Assembly (NCBI GenBank): GCA_963377175.1 | Contig: CAUJNA010002157.1 | Location: forward strand, 480,899-544,898 | Length of the DNA: 64,000 bases | Direction of reading: 5' to 3' | Origin: Effrenium voratum | Lineage: Eukaryota; Sar; Dinophyceae; Suessiales; Symbiodiniaceae | Part shown: piece by piece, positions 53,001 to 55,910 of the stretch | Layout: every line of letters starts with the position of its first letter | Position numbering within the stretch: position 1 is the first letter of the stretch | Made by a program: the position numbers and the translations under genes | The notes under the pieces: model-generated | The model's input: only the letters and a program-made list of their open reading frames with translations | Databases searched by the model: none | Told to the model about the DNA's origin: nothing

Positions 53001-55910
53001 TCGCTGTCCAATAATAGCCGAAGATGTGGAGCTTCACGCCGGCTCCAGATCGCCATCACCTTGCCCAGATGGAGGCAGTGTATCGACAGGTCAGTCACCG
53101 ATCACCCGGACAGCGTCTACATGAGCACGCCGCGTGTTCGATCTCAACGACGCAATATGTCGCATTTTTCCATACCCCGCTCGAAGTGTGAGCATCTATC
53201 TTCTCGTTTGCCTCGCAACTCCTCCCAGAATGTGGCAAACTGAATTCACGAAGAAGCCGAATGAGAATTCAAAATGAAATGCCATCTGTGAGCGGGTCTG
53301 CTTCTCTGCCTCCAGCTCTCCCCTTGCAAGAGCCATCAAAAGCCAAAAGGCTCAACAACGCGTGTAAACATCAAATATGACATCCACAGGTGAAGCGTCC
53401 CAGCCCTTTGTTCGTGGGCAGATAGGATTGCTGTTCAAGGTCATCGAAACCAGCTGAGGCTTGACGATCAAGCGTCACCTGACTATCACCCCGAATGAGC
53501 CAGAAACAACATTACTTGTCTGGAGTGTCTTCATTCCGATGTTAGGACGTCCCGTATCGTTTTGCAGCTTCGTGTTTCTTTTCAGGTGTTGGGGTATCGT
53601 TTTTTGGGACTTCTCGTATCGTTTTAGAACAAAACAAGCGCAAAAAACAAAACGTGCATGAAACACTCCTACATTACATAAAGTAAATGACTATCATTTT
53701 GAGGCTAACTCATATGCACTAGAGTAAACCCGTTATCTCCACTAACGGAGAAACACAAACAAAAACACATGCGGCGCGACTCACAACTCGCAGTTCTCGA
53801 CTCCCCACTCTCGACTCACAATTATCTCGACTCTCGATTTTTGCCTTTCACCCCTCCACTCTAGTCTTTCGACTCTTTAATTTCGCGACTGTCACCTCTC
53901 GGCTCGCGATTTTCGCCTCTCGCCTCTCGACTTTGGGTTAGCGGGTTTGGGTTTTGATGGTCGCATGTTTGTCTGTGAACTGGGAGTGCCACCATCGCAA
54001 AGGAATATCTGAGTCAAACTGATACACAGGTGAGTGCCCCAAAGAGAAGACGCCTTGATCAATACAACATCTGTCACTGCCTGGAAGAAAGCAAAAAATA
54101 AAGCACTCACCGCCCATCCGCGCCTGATCGTGTCGTAAACAGCCTGGCGCTTAAGCCGGCGTGTGCCAGTCCCACAGAGCAAGCAGGAAAGACCATGCGA
54201 AGATTGCCAGACGATTGCAAGACTCTGGGAAGACTGCCGAAAAGCTATCCGTAGCTTGCGGGACTGCGAGCAGAATTCAAGAATGCCACGGGACTACGGC
54301 TGACTATTGATGTGTAGCAAGACTTAGGTCTACTTCGCAGTACGCGGTCGGTCAAAGGCTTCATGCCAAGGTGATAATCACTGGCCCGTTTATCGATTTT
54401 CCAGTTCGGCAGGTCAACCAATTTCCTGGGCCATCGAAGGCTTGGCTGGGCCGTGCACCTACCTGTCATCGGTTGAGTTTCCACTTCATCAGGGAAGGAG
54501 CACCTGTGTTTCTTCCCGCAAAGCAACATGGGGCAATTTCACCCAGAACTCATCCTATAAACAACAAACTCCTCCCAATACGAACCCCATCCAAGTTGAG
54601 GAATCTCCCTGTTCCATAACTCCATGGTAGCAATTTTGGAAGCTGGCATGCAACAACAAATCTTTCGGGAAGCTGGCATGCAACGACAAATCTTTCGGGC
54701 AGCTGACACCGGACAACAAGAGGTTCACCAGCCAGGACCAGTACCCATCATGTATTACTTGAACTACTCCAATACTTTGCTTGGGCACGCGTCAAAATAT
54801 GAAAACGCGCCCTTTTCCAATCGGGTGCTCGATGTCCAGCAAGCAAAGCGTCTGGGACACCACCATGTCAAGCTGGGTTCCCGTTCAGCGAACATCAAGC
54901 TGAACCAAAAAAAATCGTGGAGGTTTGGTTGTAACACATGGGTGTTTCTCAAATCTCGGTTCACTCAACCGGTTGGTACTATGACAACCAAAAGTTAAGC
55001 GCCACCGTTGAACGGGTTTCGCAAGACCCGCGGAAGCGGCCCGCCTGATCCTGGGCCAGCAGGTGCTCAAACATGGCGATCCGCATCTCCTGGTTCTGCT
55101 TGTTACGCATCTCCTCCGAAGGCAAAAATCCGTAAGGCTGCGCAGGTCATTCGATGCGTGGCACTGAGTCATACTCAAAACCTGGTACTAGGGTCAACCC
55201 AAACACATGTAAAGAATTAAAAGCGGCCACACAACTATTTATGGTTGGGACTATACTAGCCTTCATCTACCCTTTGATTGTGTCTCCTGAGTTGACGGGG
55301 TGAGGTGTAGCGATCTGAGTGGACTTGGTTTCAGGATGTGTCTTGCGGTCCCAGGCACGCTGGCCTGGATGAAGTTTGGAAAGCGCGCACTGACATTGGA
55401 AACTCTGAAGGAGCTTTCAAAAAGGAAAAGAAGCAGCATGTGGGAAGCCGGTGATGTCAGCACATGTCTCAAAGAAACAAAACAAACACACATGACTGCA
55501 CTTTATGGGCCTGCGAAGTCTCCCCTAGGGCTGCCCACTCGGAGTTGCTTGCTCTAATTAAGGGAAACCAGGAGGAAACCAACCAGTCCAGCTGACCCCG
55601 CTTGGGAAAGACCTGTATAATATGGGCATTGACTCTTTTTTTCCCGGCCATGGATCCTCATAGTTGGTAGGCTCACTTCCCAAGTTGCCTGGCCCAAAAA
55701 AGTCCGGGAACTTTTTATTTACCACTAAAATGGTCTTTCCAAGAAGTTTAAAGTCCACCAACTCAGGAAGTGAGTAGGGGCCATGTTTGAGAAGCGAGAG
55801 GAACCGTCAGAAACCACGGCCTTCTTGACGCCGTCCCCCAGCACCTCGCGTGACAAAAGCAGCAGGCAGCAGGGCCCCCCCCGGCTGGTGGCATCGGACA
55901 GGCTCAGACC
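14031..55910 (-). CDS. ABC transporter gene (ABCB-like), many short exons, span of recognised exons
   Basis: A membrane ATP-binding-cassette exporter-type gene read on the minus strand from about 55.9 kb to a TGA at 14031-14033. Exons listed separately give, in the correct order, membrane-domain segments and then nearly the whole nucleotide-binding domain: start of NBD, Walker A, Q-loop, helical segment, signature, Walker B, D-loop, H-loop and C-terminus. Most readable donors are GC or GA and acceptors AG|G. Only one NBD is seen, so it fits a half-transporter or the last half of a full one; the N-terminus and parts of the membrane domain were not found. The canonical LSGGQ reads LS-R-Q when the 30.5 and 17.4 kb exons are joined, so a tiny exon may be missing or the signature is degenerate. 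A copia element occupies the intron between those two exons. Substrate unknown. Confidence 0.85.
14577..14647 (-). CDS. ABC transporter exon: C-terminal part of the ATPase
   Basis: After ACCAG|G the frame reads TIRNAHSIVCMRDGVVVECG and TPK, the conserved ..aD.I..m..G.vvE.GtH segment. The donor is GA (AAG|GACTGA). Confidence 0.92.
15045..15102 (-). CDS. ABC transporter exon: H-loop
   Basis: Starts after GTCCAG|G and reads DALDTVMVGKTTLVIAHRL, with the switch histidine in AHRL. It ends at a GT donor (TTGA|GTGCGC) with one base of a Ser codon completed by the next exon. Confidence 0.93.
15418..15527 (+). repeat. Dispersed repeat pair E, copy 2
   Basis: Matches 1602-1699 nearly exactly apart from an inserted AAAAACCGGATCTGTTT-like stretch. 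Confidence 0.75.
15879..15920 (-). CDS. ABC transporter exon: D-loop
   Basis: Fourteen codons, ATSALDAEAEGAVQ, between AAGCAG|G and a GA donor (CAG|GAGCAA). SALD is the D-loop. It is in phase 0 with both neighbouring exons. Confidence 0.92.
15982..16100 (+). repeat. Dispersed repeat, family D, copy 3
   Basis: Same ends as 351-460, with a short insertion in the middle; in the transporter intron between the D-loop and Walker B exons. Confidence 0.75.
17138..17244. mobile_element. Short TIR element, family B
   Basis: Ends GGCTGTGGCAAAAAAATAG and AATTTTGACCCATACCCA; it lies in the transporter intron beside duplicated segment copy A. Confidence 0.6.
17251..17330 (-). repeat. Duplicated coding-like segment, copy A
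   Basis: The minus strand reads RMGKLLFLLDPYSAWQIVSS then MPVISYD and a stop. It is 74/80 identical to 30671-30750, and all six differences are synonymous in this frame. It lies 67 bp downstream of the Walker B exon. Confidence 0.75.
17398..17458 (-). CDS. ABC transporter exon: signature end and Walker B
   Basis: Between GCCAG|G and a GC donor (GAG|GCACGT) the frame reads QRLSIARAVICKPRILVLDE. The last E is the catalytic base after the Walker B aspartate, and the next exon resumes at ATSALD exactly. Confidence 0.93.
17531..17625 (+). repeat. Dispersed repeat, family D, divergent copy
   Basis: Shares CCCCTGCAAAAAGTTTAACTT and CACTTAAAGTC with family D, but with many differences. Confidence 0.45.
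18085..18089. repeat. Target-site duplication, left copy
   Basis: The five bases GCTCC directly abut the LTR and are repeated exactly at 29614-29618. Five base pairs is the usual staggered cut of copia integrases. Confidence 0.9.
18090..18232 (-). repeat. 3' LTR of the copia element
   Basis: This is the downstream copy of the 143-bp LTR, preceded on the minus strand by a polypurine tract. Its only difference from the 5' LTR is T at 18164 where the other copy has A (plus-strand letters). Confidence 0.95.
18233..18241 (-). promoter_or_regulatory. Polypurine tract
   Basis: On the minus strand AGAGGGGGG directly precedes the TG of the 3' LTR, the position and composition expected for the plus-strand primer of reverse transcription. 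Confidence 0.85.
18345..21668 (-). CDS. Retrotransposon ORF3: SGNH-like + Tpt1/KptA-like 2'-phosphotransferase + zinc ribbon
   Basis: The ATG at 21668 overlaps the ORF2 stop as ATGA; about 1107 residues follow (the same frame is open upstream to a TTG at 21689). Residues about 93-300 resemble an SGNH/GDSL hydrolase: DSGLS near 103, WNGNEL near 175 and DRYHMCFSDD near 279. Residues about 483-715 resemble RNA 2'-phosphotransferases: an N-lobe with ISKILRG, a DEDGYMDLEDL segment, KKQRF and IKASQGHE, then an ART-fold C-lobe with VLYHRT, a GRPHVFFA motif and PLEIQIDLRM. Of the family's R-H-R-R tetrad, three Arg are recognisable (about 500, 552, 650), but the His next to the first Arg is Gly. A CPVC...CTSC zinc ribbon lies at 798-815, a helical charged region follows, and the last 33 residues are Trp/Gly/Ser-rich. 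Not a standard copia component; its role is unknown. Confidence 0.85.
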   Translation of the reverse strand: MSSATAMAHPARDCDPAWRRWMENVATTSVCTNGKYDANLAATVKGLLETTSAQSLIHTWVQDQPHYLQLLTPLLTISEPYLKVLQAPRVPDRDLLIYVTVADSGLSMVSGKKRKLRKYDFAERLDASRPARVGAWRSEMLWGKGLQQLCKRLAALIDEVRTDYPAATIIPMIYWNGNELVGKDGLEPTGTYPYDTPIGDAEQLLADTRRHLAWTRDFAARKGCACLGVMTGAKSYLYGFSMIWDRFMTEVRDYIIGDPNNMFVYVDATPFVETIDLLDRYHMCFSDDNITKTVQFMRGTHHMLYMLSILRPAMGSVAELTRSHDCTMRPIDVLEVRHQEDCTVNVEVLAYCKETLTKCGVSLSEMIGLPFTREEVEFRQPLDFAPVDPAEFATSGEPSGADVSESVRPAQAGAKAAAVAQRDEATSRPVPLDSYGRNVTGGHYDCWVYSIHDGVKYVDYGEGPKRLEIIKQPSFDYDPSVRRISNEYHSSLTCISKILRGRGTEGCGYVMDEDGYMDLEDLGLALRKELRHPIPWNIQSIMDIFKLDKKQRFIALGCPDASRCGDVPCSHWIFKIKASQGHEDWLQIDDSGIAKEWYVNPGTDLGRWSGWNVCSNPPTVLYHRTDKRNFANIMRNGLLPGGGDQHETGRPHVFFADIPSTNENYISGVRANKPLEIQIDLRMAIRAGLCFFKTESDGVLTRDKVPNYTIISVLDATNGDVWYTRSEQSDAGAPAEATEDEPQGMKRDQAVVDDRSTALERIATTRTNVASPRAPQGEAKRQKTFNPMENVELNVATCPVCNNSVFEGQVHCTSCGQLSPLNPRLLREQQKNYLVQRSNLLKKMGLSTHVTAQVLASVGTFDLREEDRSSILRGLNSPDSAVIQEARKKHKSALKNGYHSLLDRYELDLQYRVRMLEVGRRDADILRMELCANLVLAAPKQSQAQRTLGVGLGSTSESRIARLAYIKTEVEFLPSELQDALSSRWIIMFQGMPYSPRAFVNVVSEQDKPRSIGCWNGIIHLRSNSLEDLRHEMDWIFSQNERYARNSVEFSKNESTKHLARNAARYADQSAPAAREGEHWSQGSWQNWSGWGGWNDSSGYQSTWQWR
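21665..21668 (-). promoter_or_regulatory. ATGA stop-start overlap coupling ORF2 and ORF3
   Basis: On the minus strand the sequence GCAATGAGC contains the TGA that ends ORF2 and, one base upstream, the ATG of ORF3. Such overlaps support termination-reinitiation in several eukaryotic viruses and non-LTR retrotransposons. ORF3 is back in the ORF1 frame. Confidence 0.75.
21665..25381 (-). CDS. Retrotransposon ORF2: reverse transcriptase - RNase H - methyltransferase-like domain
   Basis: This frame is +1 relative to ORF1 and has no obvious start of its own; it is open from 25405 and numbered here from the TTG at 25381. The reverse transcriptase has ADAKQAYIQA (D326), LYGHPDSGGLW and the catalytic YVDD at 416-419. 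RNase H of the copia type shows D755 (FADADWAG), E799 (SSTEAEV), D891 (EDNQA) and D943 (AADILTK). The connection between them is long, about 300 residues. The C-terminal 230 residues resemble a cytosine-C5 methyltransferase: LLIEFCC (1006-1012) as the SAM-binding motif, SLPCTGGCPWG with the putative catalytic C1072, and FELP (E1123) at the ENV position, then HGCKIGI...KKQWVVAS. The ORF ends in an ATGA overlap with ORF3. Polymerase domains are certain; methyltransferase function is family inference. Confidence 0.93.
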   Translation of the reverse strand: MPVLGHEMIPVPLERGQAHIEEPAASEKSEAKTKPVVPDKGGAFDPSIMPDGSPVPDGYVWDGVRLVRRKAGSKRPPDIPSDMWVMLGSQDRKALTQQYEDQLRADAKKAVLETAVSSEARSEHPEAASSAKPTSAAREGEPTLPVIRHAPAMSVLPERDKSSKEPHRPQLRELVKERIKKVEFDVALELFSAVVARLVPKAEVANTPKAQAALDKEWENLRKKGTWDEFRVNECRRVIREAQNKGEKVHIGRIFEACYEKGSELPDDDPNKKFKGRTVFQGNNVYDENSVAALFAELGSSPASMEAAKILDAFGSQPGYRKAQADAKQAYIQALFKGVPTWLRLPKNRWPSHWSKQYIDPIVPLVLALYGHPDSGGLWEKHLEDALSKQGFVRVLPEIWTSIFHHPELDLLLVVYVDDFKLAGPAGSLDKGWELIGKVVEIDAPEPFGRYFGCHHIEKNNVRLSKEEHPFNHVFEGSAQHAGVCSQRRTEDYWEHDENTKTWTRYHLQPRKCLFRPKEQMSAFACSLDPQRVTIKDQSKSSPICDEWSRHASDRISADTAWWTGRTVFSYGENQEAALQCALPSKPGSMRDKTAAKKEVKVSKFKGPETICDKPVGCMTKEVNIVEYDMSDFLKSCVDAYCELAKVNVSSLSKVSTPFIGSKVARPVVNEEEPKGRLQTIAAKVLMKILFAARMARYDLLRATQSLASRVSKWSTECDSALHRLVSYIHCSKDLKMRGFIGDKFSDCRLWLFADADWAGEYDSHSTTGCTMILVGPNTYYPLNAFSRKQTATATSSTEAEVIAANQALRAEGLPTLSLFCQLSLFGKEAHGYAQKAGKASLDVPDGIVARIDPELDEIRYGNVDAGTSVANINALTVHLSDKWKVKLMEDNQATITILQQGHSQKLRHTDRTQRISFRWLQEQFVNRQFELINVDTTLQAADILTKAFDSTPVWHHALELIGISPNRQARACATSLLLSPCAKAGEVSDQGGQIAALCNAQPKRLLIEFCCSTTSRLGESRDSSKGCRVIRVTETEDGCSDTCRQWLVHEIAEFRSKNPKGAIMFYVSLPCTGGCPWGYVNQQTPKGAAKIEGHIKQFRSLLRGFKRILNDVYSDDVRVAFELPKACRYWKWPELRSFLTKYKMNKYEFHGCKIGIKGRNGKPMKKQWVVASNMPTISVVEYFKCDGSHEHDESRGTHLKEAEGYTYVYTDAVHNAFSEHATMQPLLSSDCAASSSQ
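25230..25405 (-). promoter_or_regulatory. ORF1/ORF2 overlap, probable +1 frameshift region
   Basis: Both frames are open from 25405 (after an in-frame TGA of the ORF2 frame at 25406-25408) to the ORF1 stop at 25230. ORF1 carries integrase and ORF2 polymerase, and both are intact, so expression of ORF2 needs a +1 (or -2) shift or independent initiation. The overlap contains GCT AGG A in the ORF1 frame, near the place where family-like sequence leaves ORF1. It recalls the Ty1 slip site CUU AGG C but is not identical. The exact site is inference. Confidence 0.5.
25230..29438 (-). CDS. Retrotransposon ORF1: Gag - protease - integrase polyprotein
   Basis: The ATG at 29438 lies 32 nt inside the 5' LTR; the frame runs 1402 codons. 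Residues about 60-215 are Gln/Glu/Ala-rich and probably coiled coil. An acidic Gly/Asp stretch lies near 340-362 and a Gag-like helical region near 400-610. Two zinc fingers at 652-670 and 697-715 have the spacing C-x7-C-x5-C-x3-H, i.e. CCCH fingers rather than the CCHC knuckle usual in Gag. The aspartic protease has the LIDSGS motif at 891-896. An HHCC zinc site (H1040, H1044, C1071, C1074) precedes an integrase core with D1105, D1167 and E1198 (FVER). Residues after about 1350 become Arg-rich and lose family character, because the true product shifts into ORF2. Assignment is secure; the Gag boundaries are approximate. Confidence 0.93.
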   Translation of the reverse strand: MDGSLVPVDGSSMPVDAAGASSGNATGGGVRMFASSANAQYNRTLMNSLQLYNTAIFAFGNDAAIRSEAEALHQAAVTHLQAENREELRAAQNQLHAHYAECVQAQSHRIREYEQRVSDEFMQEVNFAEARISQVCEENAQALHEAEMGRKTTEFRQAIESTLAEAQQLLHEQAAKHADDTARVEATHARTVDMMAHQNGLLQDELDELKKYQKQHDLREDGSKPKGVGDTREDSPELMTDDMKSARSQRSMLDPLTHPFQYAKEKLRSLVTYDGYGDEYTPSVIPTAECEALPADARDPQGPAEKPSGSSRSPVKTSAPVPPLQFSQGPMSTDRKQGGKPPGGPPPDDDGDGDGDEDEGDGLGPNLGQEAFAKMLMKLVKGHTNDEKPRTRESETLRFKEMPTPETYREWKTSVREDVRAASDRPDEAWPWIMEVWSDREDKKKLLEELGEPGKFVTLDTKILAALTRSAKGDLAQRILTAKEECAKEGKAMRGRQVLFMFDQYFKTSEEAGNLYSLEDLLRVSRHGEGIIDLKRFLNAWDSVIAGMKRPPEEKVLKDILLRQVRSCHLLRYDIDTYDRCRDDDPNKSYDFLMRCMRDLIERDRLRENRERVSKVNASKAPTPKAGAAAPEKRDPKKKSAPKPKDTEEKYCFDFQKGSCTRGANCPYAHRKEPRGRSATRGRPSSPKGGKGEKAPCSFFAQGKCTRGDKCKFSHASTGGKSAAAASSSEANANPAAKKRANSPKPKPKAKAAAVCTRYAMFAKPINPIGVSFDTNAHVHEIPAEGDGFKLEYEERQYNRMFPSAKDCPRPTKGTNKAARKAANQLNAVVKAMENGAQPACGFMCDVESDSISSLSCDECLRVAMPPHDVRKDVEAPRAATPAPKGKDVWLIDSGSEQDLISKAALRNASKAIRKQAPQPIRLVTANGNITASEIADINVDALCEPAQPYILESSPAVLSLGVKCLDQGYSFHWESGKAPTMVRPDGALIQLKVDGHVPYMDSSCEAEPSLSAVAASKPAPAPVHDEGIDEGDDPDDEVERFVRSRKEQDLVAEAGTKEHLFAHYPKNPFCRTCQRAKMLAPYARSKGGQGRLETKAFGDHIIADHVILKANIEQGIKGEWCALVIKDVHTQFRYVYPSTSKSTEQSVAGIQHFISGRDEVEVLYTDNSRELKAAIEQLGYRHQTSIEYVDSSKSFVEREIRHLLEGARANLVQSGFPLSMWPFAIQHNAVATNILPQLNGNDSPWYLRFNKTFDEAEIPFGAKILFWNNPARADNQAGKTSPTSNEGVFLGYHIQPGFAWKGEFLVAKLEGLDYHIEHASLTVQRTKRIELPTDEFIFPMRLLKDPASHPPVASARTRDDPCAVGTWASPHRGTRRIGEIRSEDQACRARQRRCIRPEHNA
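29451..29470 (-). promoter_or_regulatory. Primer binding site, half-tRNA type (inferred)
   Basis: Immediately inside the 5' LTR the minus strand reads GGTTATCAGCCGTAGG. It does not complement a tRNA 3' acceptor end, for which TGG would be expected. Its complement GGCTGATAACC looks like an anticodon stem-loop (GG + CTGATAA + CC, anticodon GAU). Drosophila copia primes from an internal initiator-tRNA half, with a site that also starts GGTTAT. The resemblance is suggestive; the tRNA identity is inference. Confidence 0.55.
29471..29613 (-). repeat. 5' LTR of the copia element
   Basis: Read on the minus strand it begins TGAAGAATTTG and ends GAATCTATA, so its ends are TG...TA rather than the canonical TG...CA. 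It is 143 bp, short for a copia LTR, and 142 of 143 positions match the other LTR. It should hold the promoter for the genomic RNA; I see no unambiguous core promoter in it. Confidence 0.95.
29614..29618. repeat. Target-site duplication, right copy
   Basis: GCTCC directly after the 5' LTR matches 18085-18089 exactly and fixes both LTR boundaries. Confidence 0.9.
29619..30413. other. Remainder of the retrotransposon-bearing intron
   Basis: Sequence between the 5' target duplication and the 30.5 kb exon; only a poly(G) run stands out. Confidence 0.5.
30016..30033 (+). repeat. Poly(G) run
   Basis: An uninterrupted G run of about 18 bases in the transporter intron; C or G runs of 8-18 also occur at 17848-17867, 34866-34880 and 39631-39642. 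Confidence 0.85.
30414..30509 (-). CDS. ABC transporter exon: helical segment before the signature
   Basis: Reads EAATRMAAAHDFILRF then PAGYETYVGTAPRLS, the very conserved AA..AHdFI..lP.GYeT.vG segment that ends at the LSGGQ signature. A GC donor after CTTTCTCG gives phase 2, compatible with the 17.4 kb exon. The intron that follows holds the retrotransposon. Confidence 0.9.
30671..30750 (-). repeat. Duplicated coding-like segment, copy B
   Basis: Second copy of the 80-bp segment at 17251-17330, encoding the same 27 residues but open further downstream. Similarity stops abruptly on both sides. It lies about 160 bp upstream of the 30.5 kb transporter exon; the two copies bracket the retrotransposon. 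Confidence 0.75.
30990..31070 (+). repeat. Dispersed repeat pair F, copy 1
   Basis: GGACATCATTTGGGTGCGG...CATGTCCACCAACC...GAGGTGGTTTATG...ATTCATAGCC is repeated at 37015-37090. Confidence 0.65.
32321..32420 (+). repeat. Dispersed repeat related to family D, copy 1 of 2
   Basis: CAACTTTTAGTGGGTTAAATG...CCACTAAACAC...GGAACCGGATGGCTGGG also occurs at 36398-36490. Confidence 0.6.
33567..33691 (-). CDS. ABC transporter exon: Q-loop region
   Basis: After TTCTAG|G the frame reads AVLVDDVSLSQWD, then LHSQMALATQ with the Q-loop glutamine, and LARGTRRNL corresponding to LF.GT.ReNI of the family. The acceptor is clear; the donor end near 33567 is approximate. Confidence 0.85.
34704..34772 (-). CDS. 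ABC transporter exon: Walker A
   Basis: Twenty-three codons in phase 0 containing VGASGSGKSTIAAMLF and HYDPLA. The GASGSGKST P-loop binds the ATP phosphates, and YDP after the helix is typical of exporter-type ABC proteins. The acceptor is TTGAG|G; the donor side (GCG|GGG) is unclear. Confidence 0.92.
35231..35278. repeat. Hairpin with 13-bp perfect stem
   Basis: CGAGGTAGATTGC at 35231 pairs exactly with GCAATCTACCTCG ending at 35278, loop 22 nt rich in CGCG. Confidence 0.7.
36225..36345 (+). repeat. Dispersed repeat pair G, copy 1
   Basis: GTGGGTGGACAAAATCCTGCA...CCTGGAATGGTTCGATTCCC...CATGGTTTCCGAGTGG resembles 37329-37432. The GGTTCGATTCC is a B-box look-alike but no tRNA surrounds it. 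Confidence 0.55.
36398..36490 (+). repeat. Dispersed repeat related to family D, copy 2 of 2
   Basis: GAACTTTTAGGGGGTTAAATG...CCACTAAACAC...GGAACCGGATGGCTGGG matches 32321-32420. Confidence 0.6.
36613..36734. mobile_element. Short TIR element, family B
   Basis: Ends TGGCCATGGGTCAAAATC and GGCTTTGACCCACGGCCA are inverted repeats; it lies just downstream of the 36.8 kb transporter exon. Confidence 0.6.
36797..36842 (-). CDS. ABC transporter exon: start of nucleotide-binding domain
   Basis: Reads GVSFRMAKGQMTALA between GCCAG|G and a GC donor (GCG|GCTCGG). This is the first strand pair of the ABC ATPase, ending directly at the Walker A loop; the next exon continues VGASGSGKST in phase. Confidence 0.85.
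37015..37090 (+). repeat. Dispersed repeat pair F, copy 2
   Basis: Matches 30990-31070; directly precedes the family A element at 37097. Confidence 0.65.
37097..37221. mobile_element. Short TIR element, family A, with internal AAC repeat
   Basis: Starts GGGTGTGTCTATTTTGGAG and ends CAAACAAAGACACACCC. An (AAC)n tract at about 37133-37152 has lengthened it. Confidence 0.65.
37329..37432 (+). repeat. Dispersed repeat pair G, copy 2
   Basis: GTGGATGGACACAATCCTGCA...CCTGGAATGTTGATTTCCC matches 36225-36345. Confidence 0.55.
39060..39090. repeat. Hairpin with 11-bp perfect stem
   Basis: GGATCCGCTCC and GGAGCGGATCC separated by nine bases. Confidence 0.65.
39654..39705 (-). CDS. ABC transporter exon: end of membrane domain, SAGDMTAYLLLIQQ
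   Basis: Bounded by CATAG|G and a GA donor (CAG|GAGAGC). The peptide DFSAGDMTAYLLLIQQ matches the conserved G.mTa.LL segment that leads into the last transmembrane helix just before the nucleotide-binding domain. Confidence 0.7.
42890..42937 (+). repeat. (CTAA/CTGA)n tetranucleotide repeat
   Basis: About 12 units of ACTA/ACTG alternate in a short tract. Confidence 0.8.
44219..44254 (-). CDS. Candidate ABC membrane-domain exon (weak)
   Basis: After GGTGGCAG|G the minus strand reads YFDSSLRAQMR before a possible GG/GA donor. In ABCB proteins a comparable E..RY...L segment follows the conserved RTV motif, and this position in the gene would be right. Too short to be sure. Confidence 0.3.
46491..46522 (+). 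repeat. 9-bp tandem repeat (CAATCATGT)
   Basis: Three to four units of TCAATCATG/TCAACCATG. Confidence 0.7.
47061..47143. repeat. Perfect 41-bp inverted repeat with 1-base spacer
   Basis: The left arm (47061-47101, starting TCGCGAAAAGACACTGCC) is exactly repeated in reverse complement at 47103-47143. There are no mismatches. It is unrelated to the other repeats here. Confidence 0.95.
48196..48275 (+). repeat. Imperfect (ATC)n microsatellite
   Basis: About 80 bp of CATCATCAT-type sequence with interruptions. Confidence 0.85.
51844..51901 (-). CDS. Candidate ABC membrane-domain exon (weak)
   Basis: A GC-rich minus-strand segment after GGGTAG|G reads QRDLVQKVELRAMNEAKGQ and meets a GT (CAA|GTGCTGG). 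The Q...A.NEA pattern resembles the cytoplasmic helix of ABC membrane domains, and its place between the 55.1 and 39.7 kb exons fits. Boundaries are approximate. Confidence 0.35.
52561..52745 (+). repeat. Degenerate tandem repeat of GGCTCCAAC
   Basis: GATGGCTCCAACTTGTGG and GGTGGCTCCAACCCT recur five to six times. Confidence 0.6.
53770..53935 (+). repeat. Degenerate CTCGACT repeat tract
   Basis: The motif CTCGACT/CTCTCGACT recurs about ten times with variable spacers. Confidence 0.6.
54639..54708 (+). repeat. Tandem repeat, 30-bp unit, 2.3 copies
   Basis: GAAGCTGGCATGCAACAACA plus AATCTTTCGG occurs twice with one difference and begins a third time. Confidence 0.85.
55045..55113 (-). CDS. 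ABC transporter exon: membrane-domain segment with FEHLLAQDQ
   Basis: Exactly 23 codons in phase 0 between CGGAG|G and a GC donor (CAG|GCGGGC). The peptide contains EMRIAMFEHLLAQDQ, matching the ABCB membrane-domain motif in which a helix ending LR..LF.HLL.QD precedes FFD. Confidence 0.65.
55689..55775 (+). repeat. Dispersed repeat pair H, copy 1
   Basis: AAAAAAGTCCGGGAACTTT...CCACTAAAATGGTCTTTCC...AACTCAGGA is repeated at 61817-61900. Confidence 0.7.
55821..55910 (-). CDS. Candidate ABC transporter exon, membrane domain
   Basis: Thirty codons between TTTGCAG|G and AAG|GC, open in one frame and GC-rich, including LSREVLGDGVKK and a Leu-rich stretch. It precedes the 55.1 kb exon in the same phase (0). 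Similarity to ABC membrane domains is only suggestive, and an eight-base C run lies inside it. Confidence 0.4.

Larger units (their letters stand above)
51902..55044. other. Intronic stretch with simple tandem repeats
   Basis: Holds the 52.6, 53.8 and 54.6 kb repeats and GC-rich islands at 52.1-52.3 and 52.9-53.1 kb that are open on both strands but match nothing I know. Confidence 0.4.
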
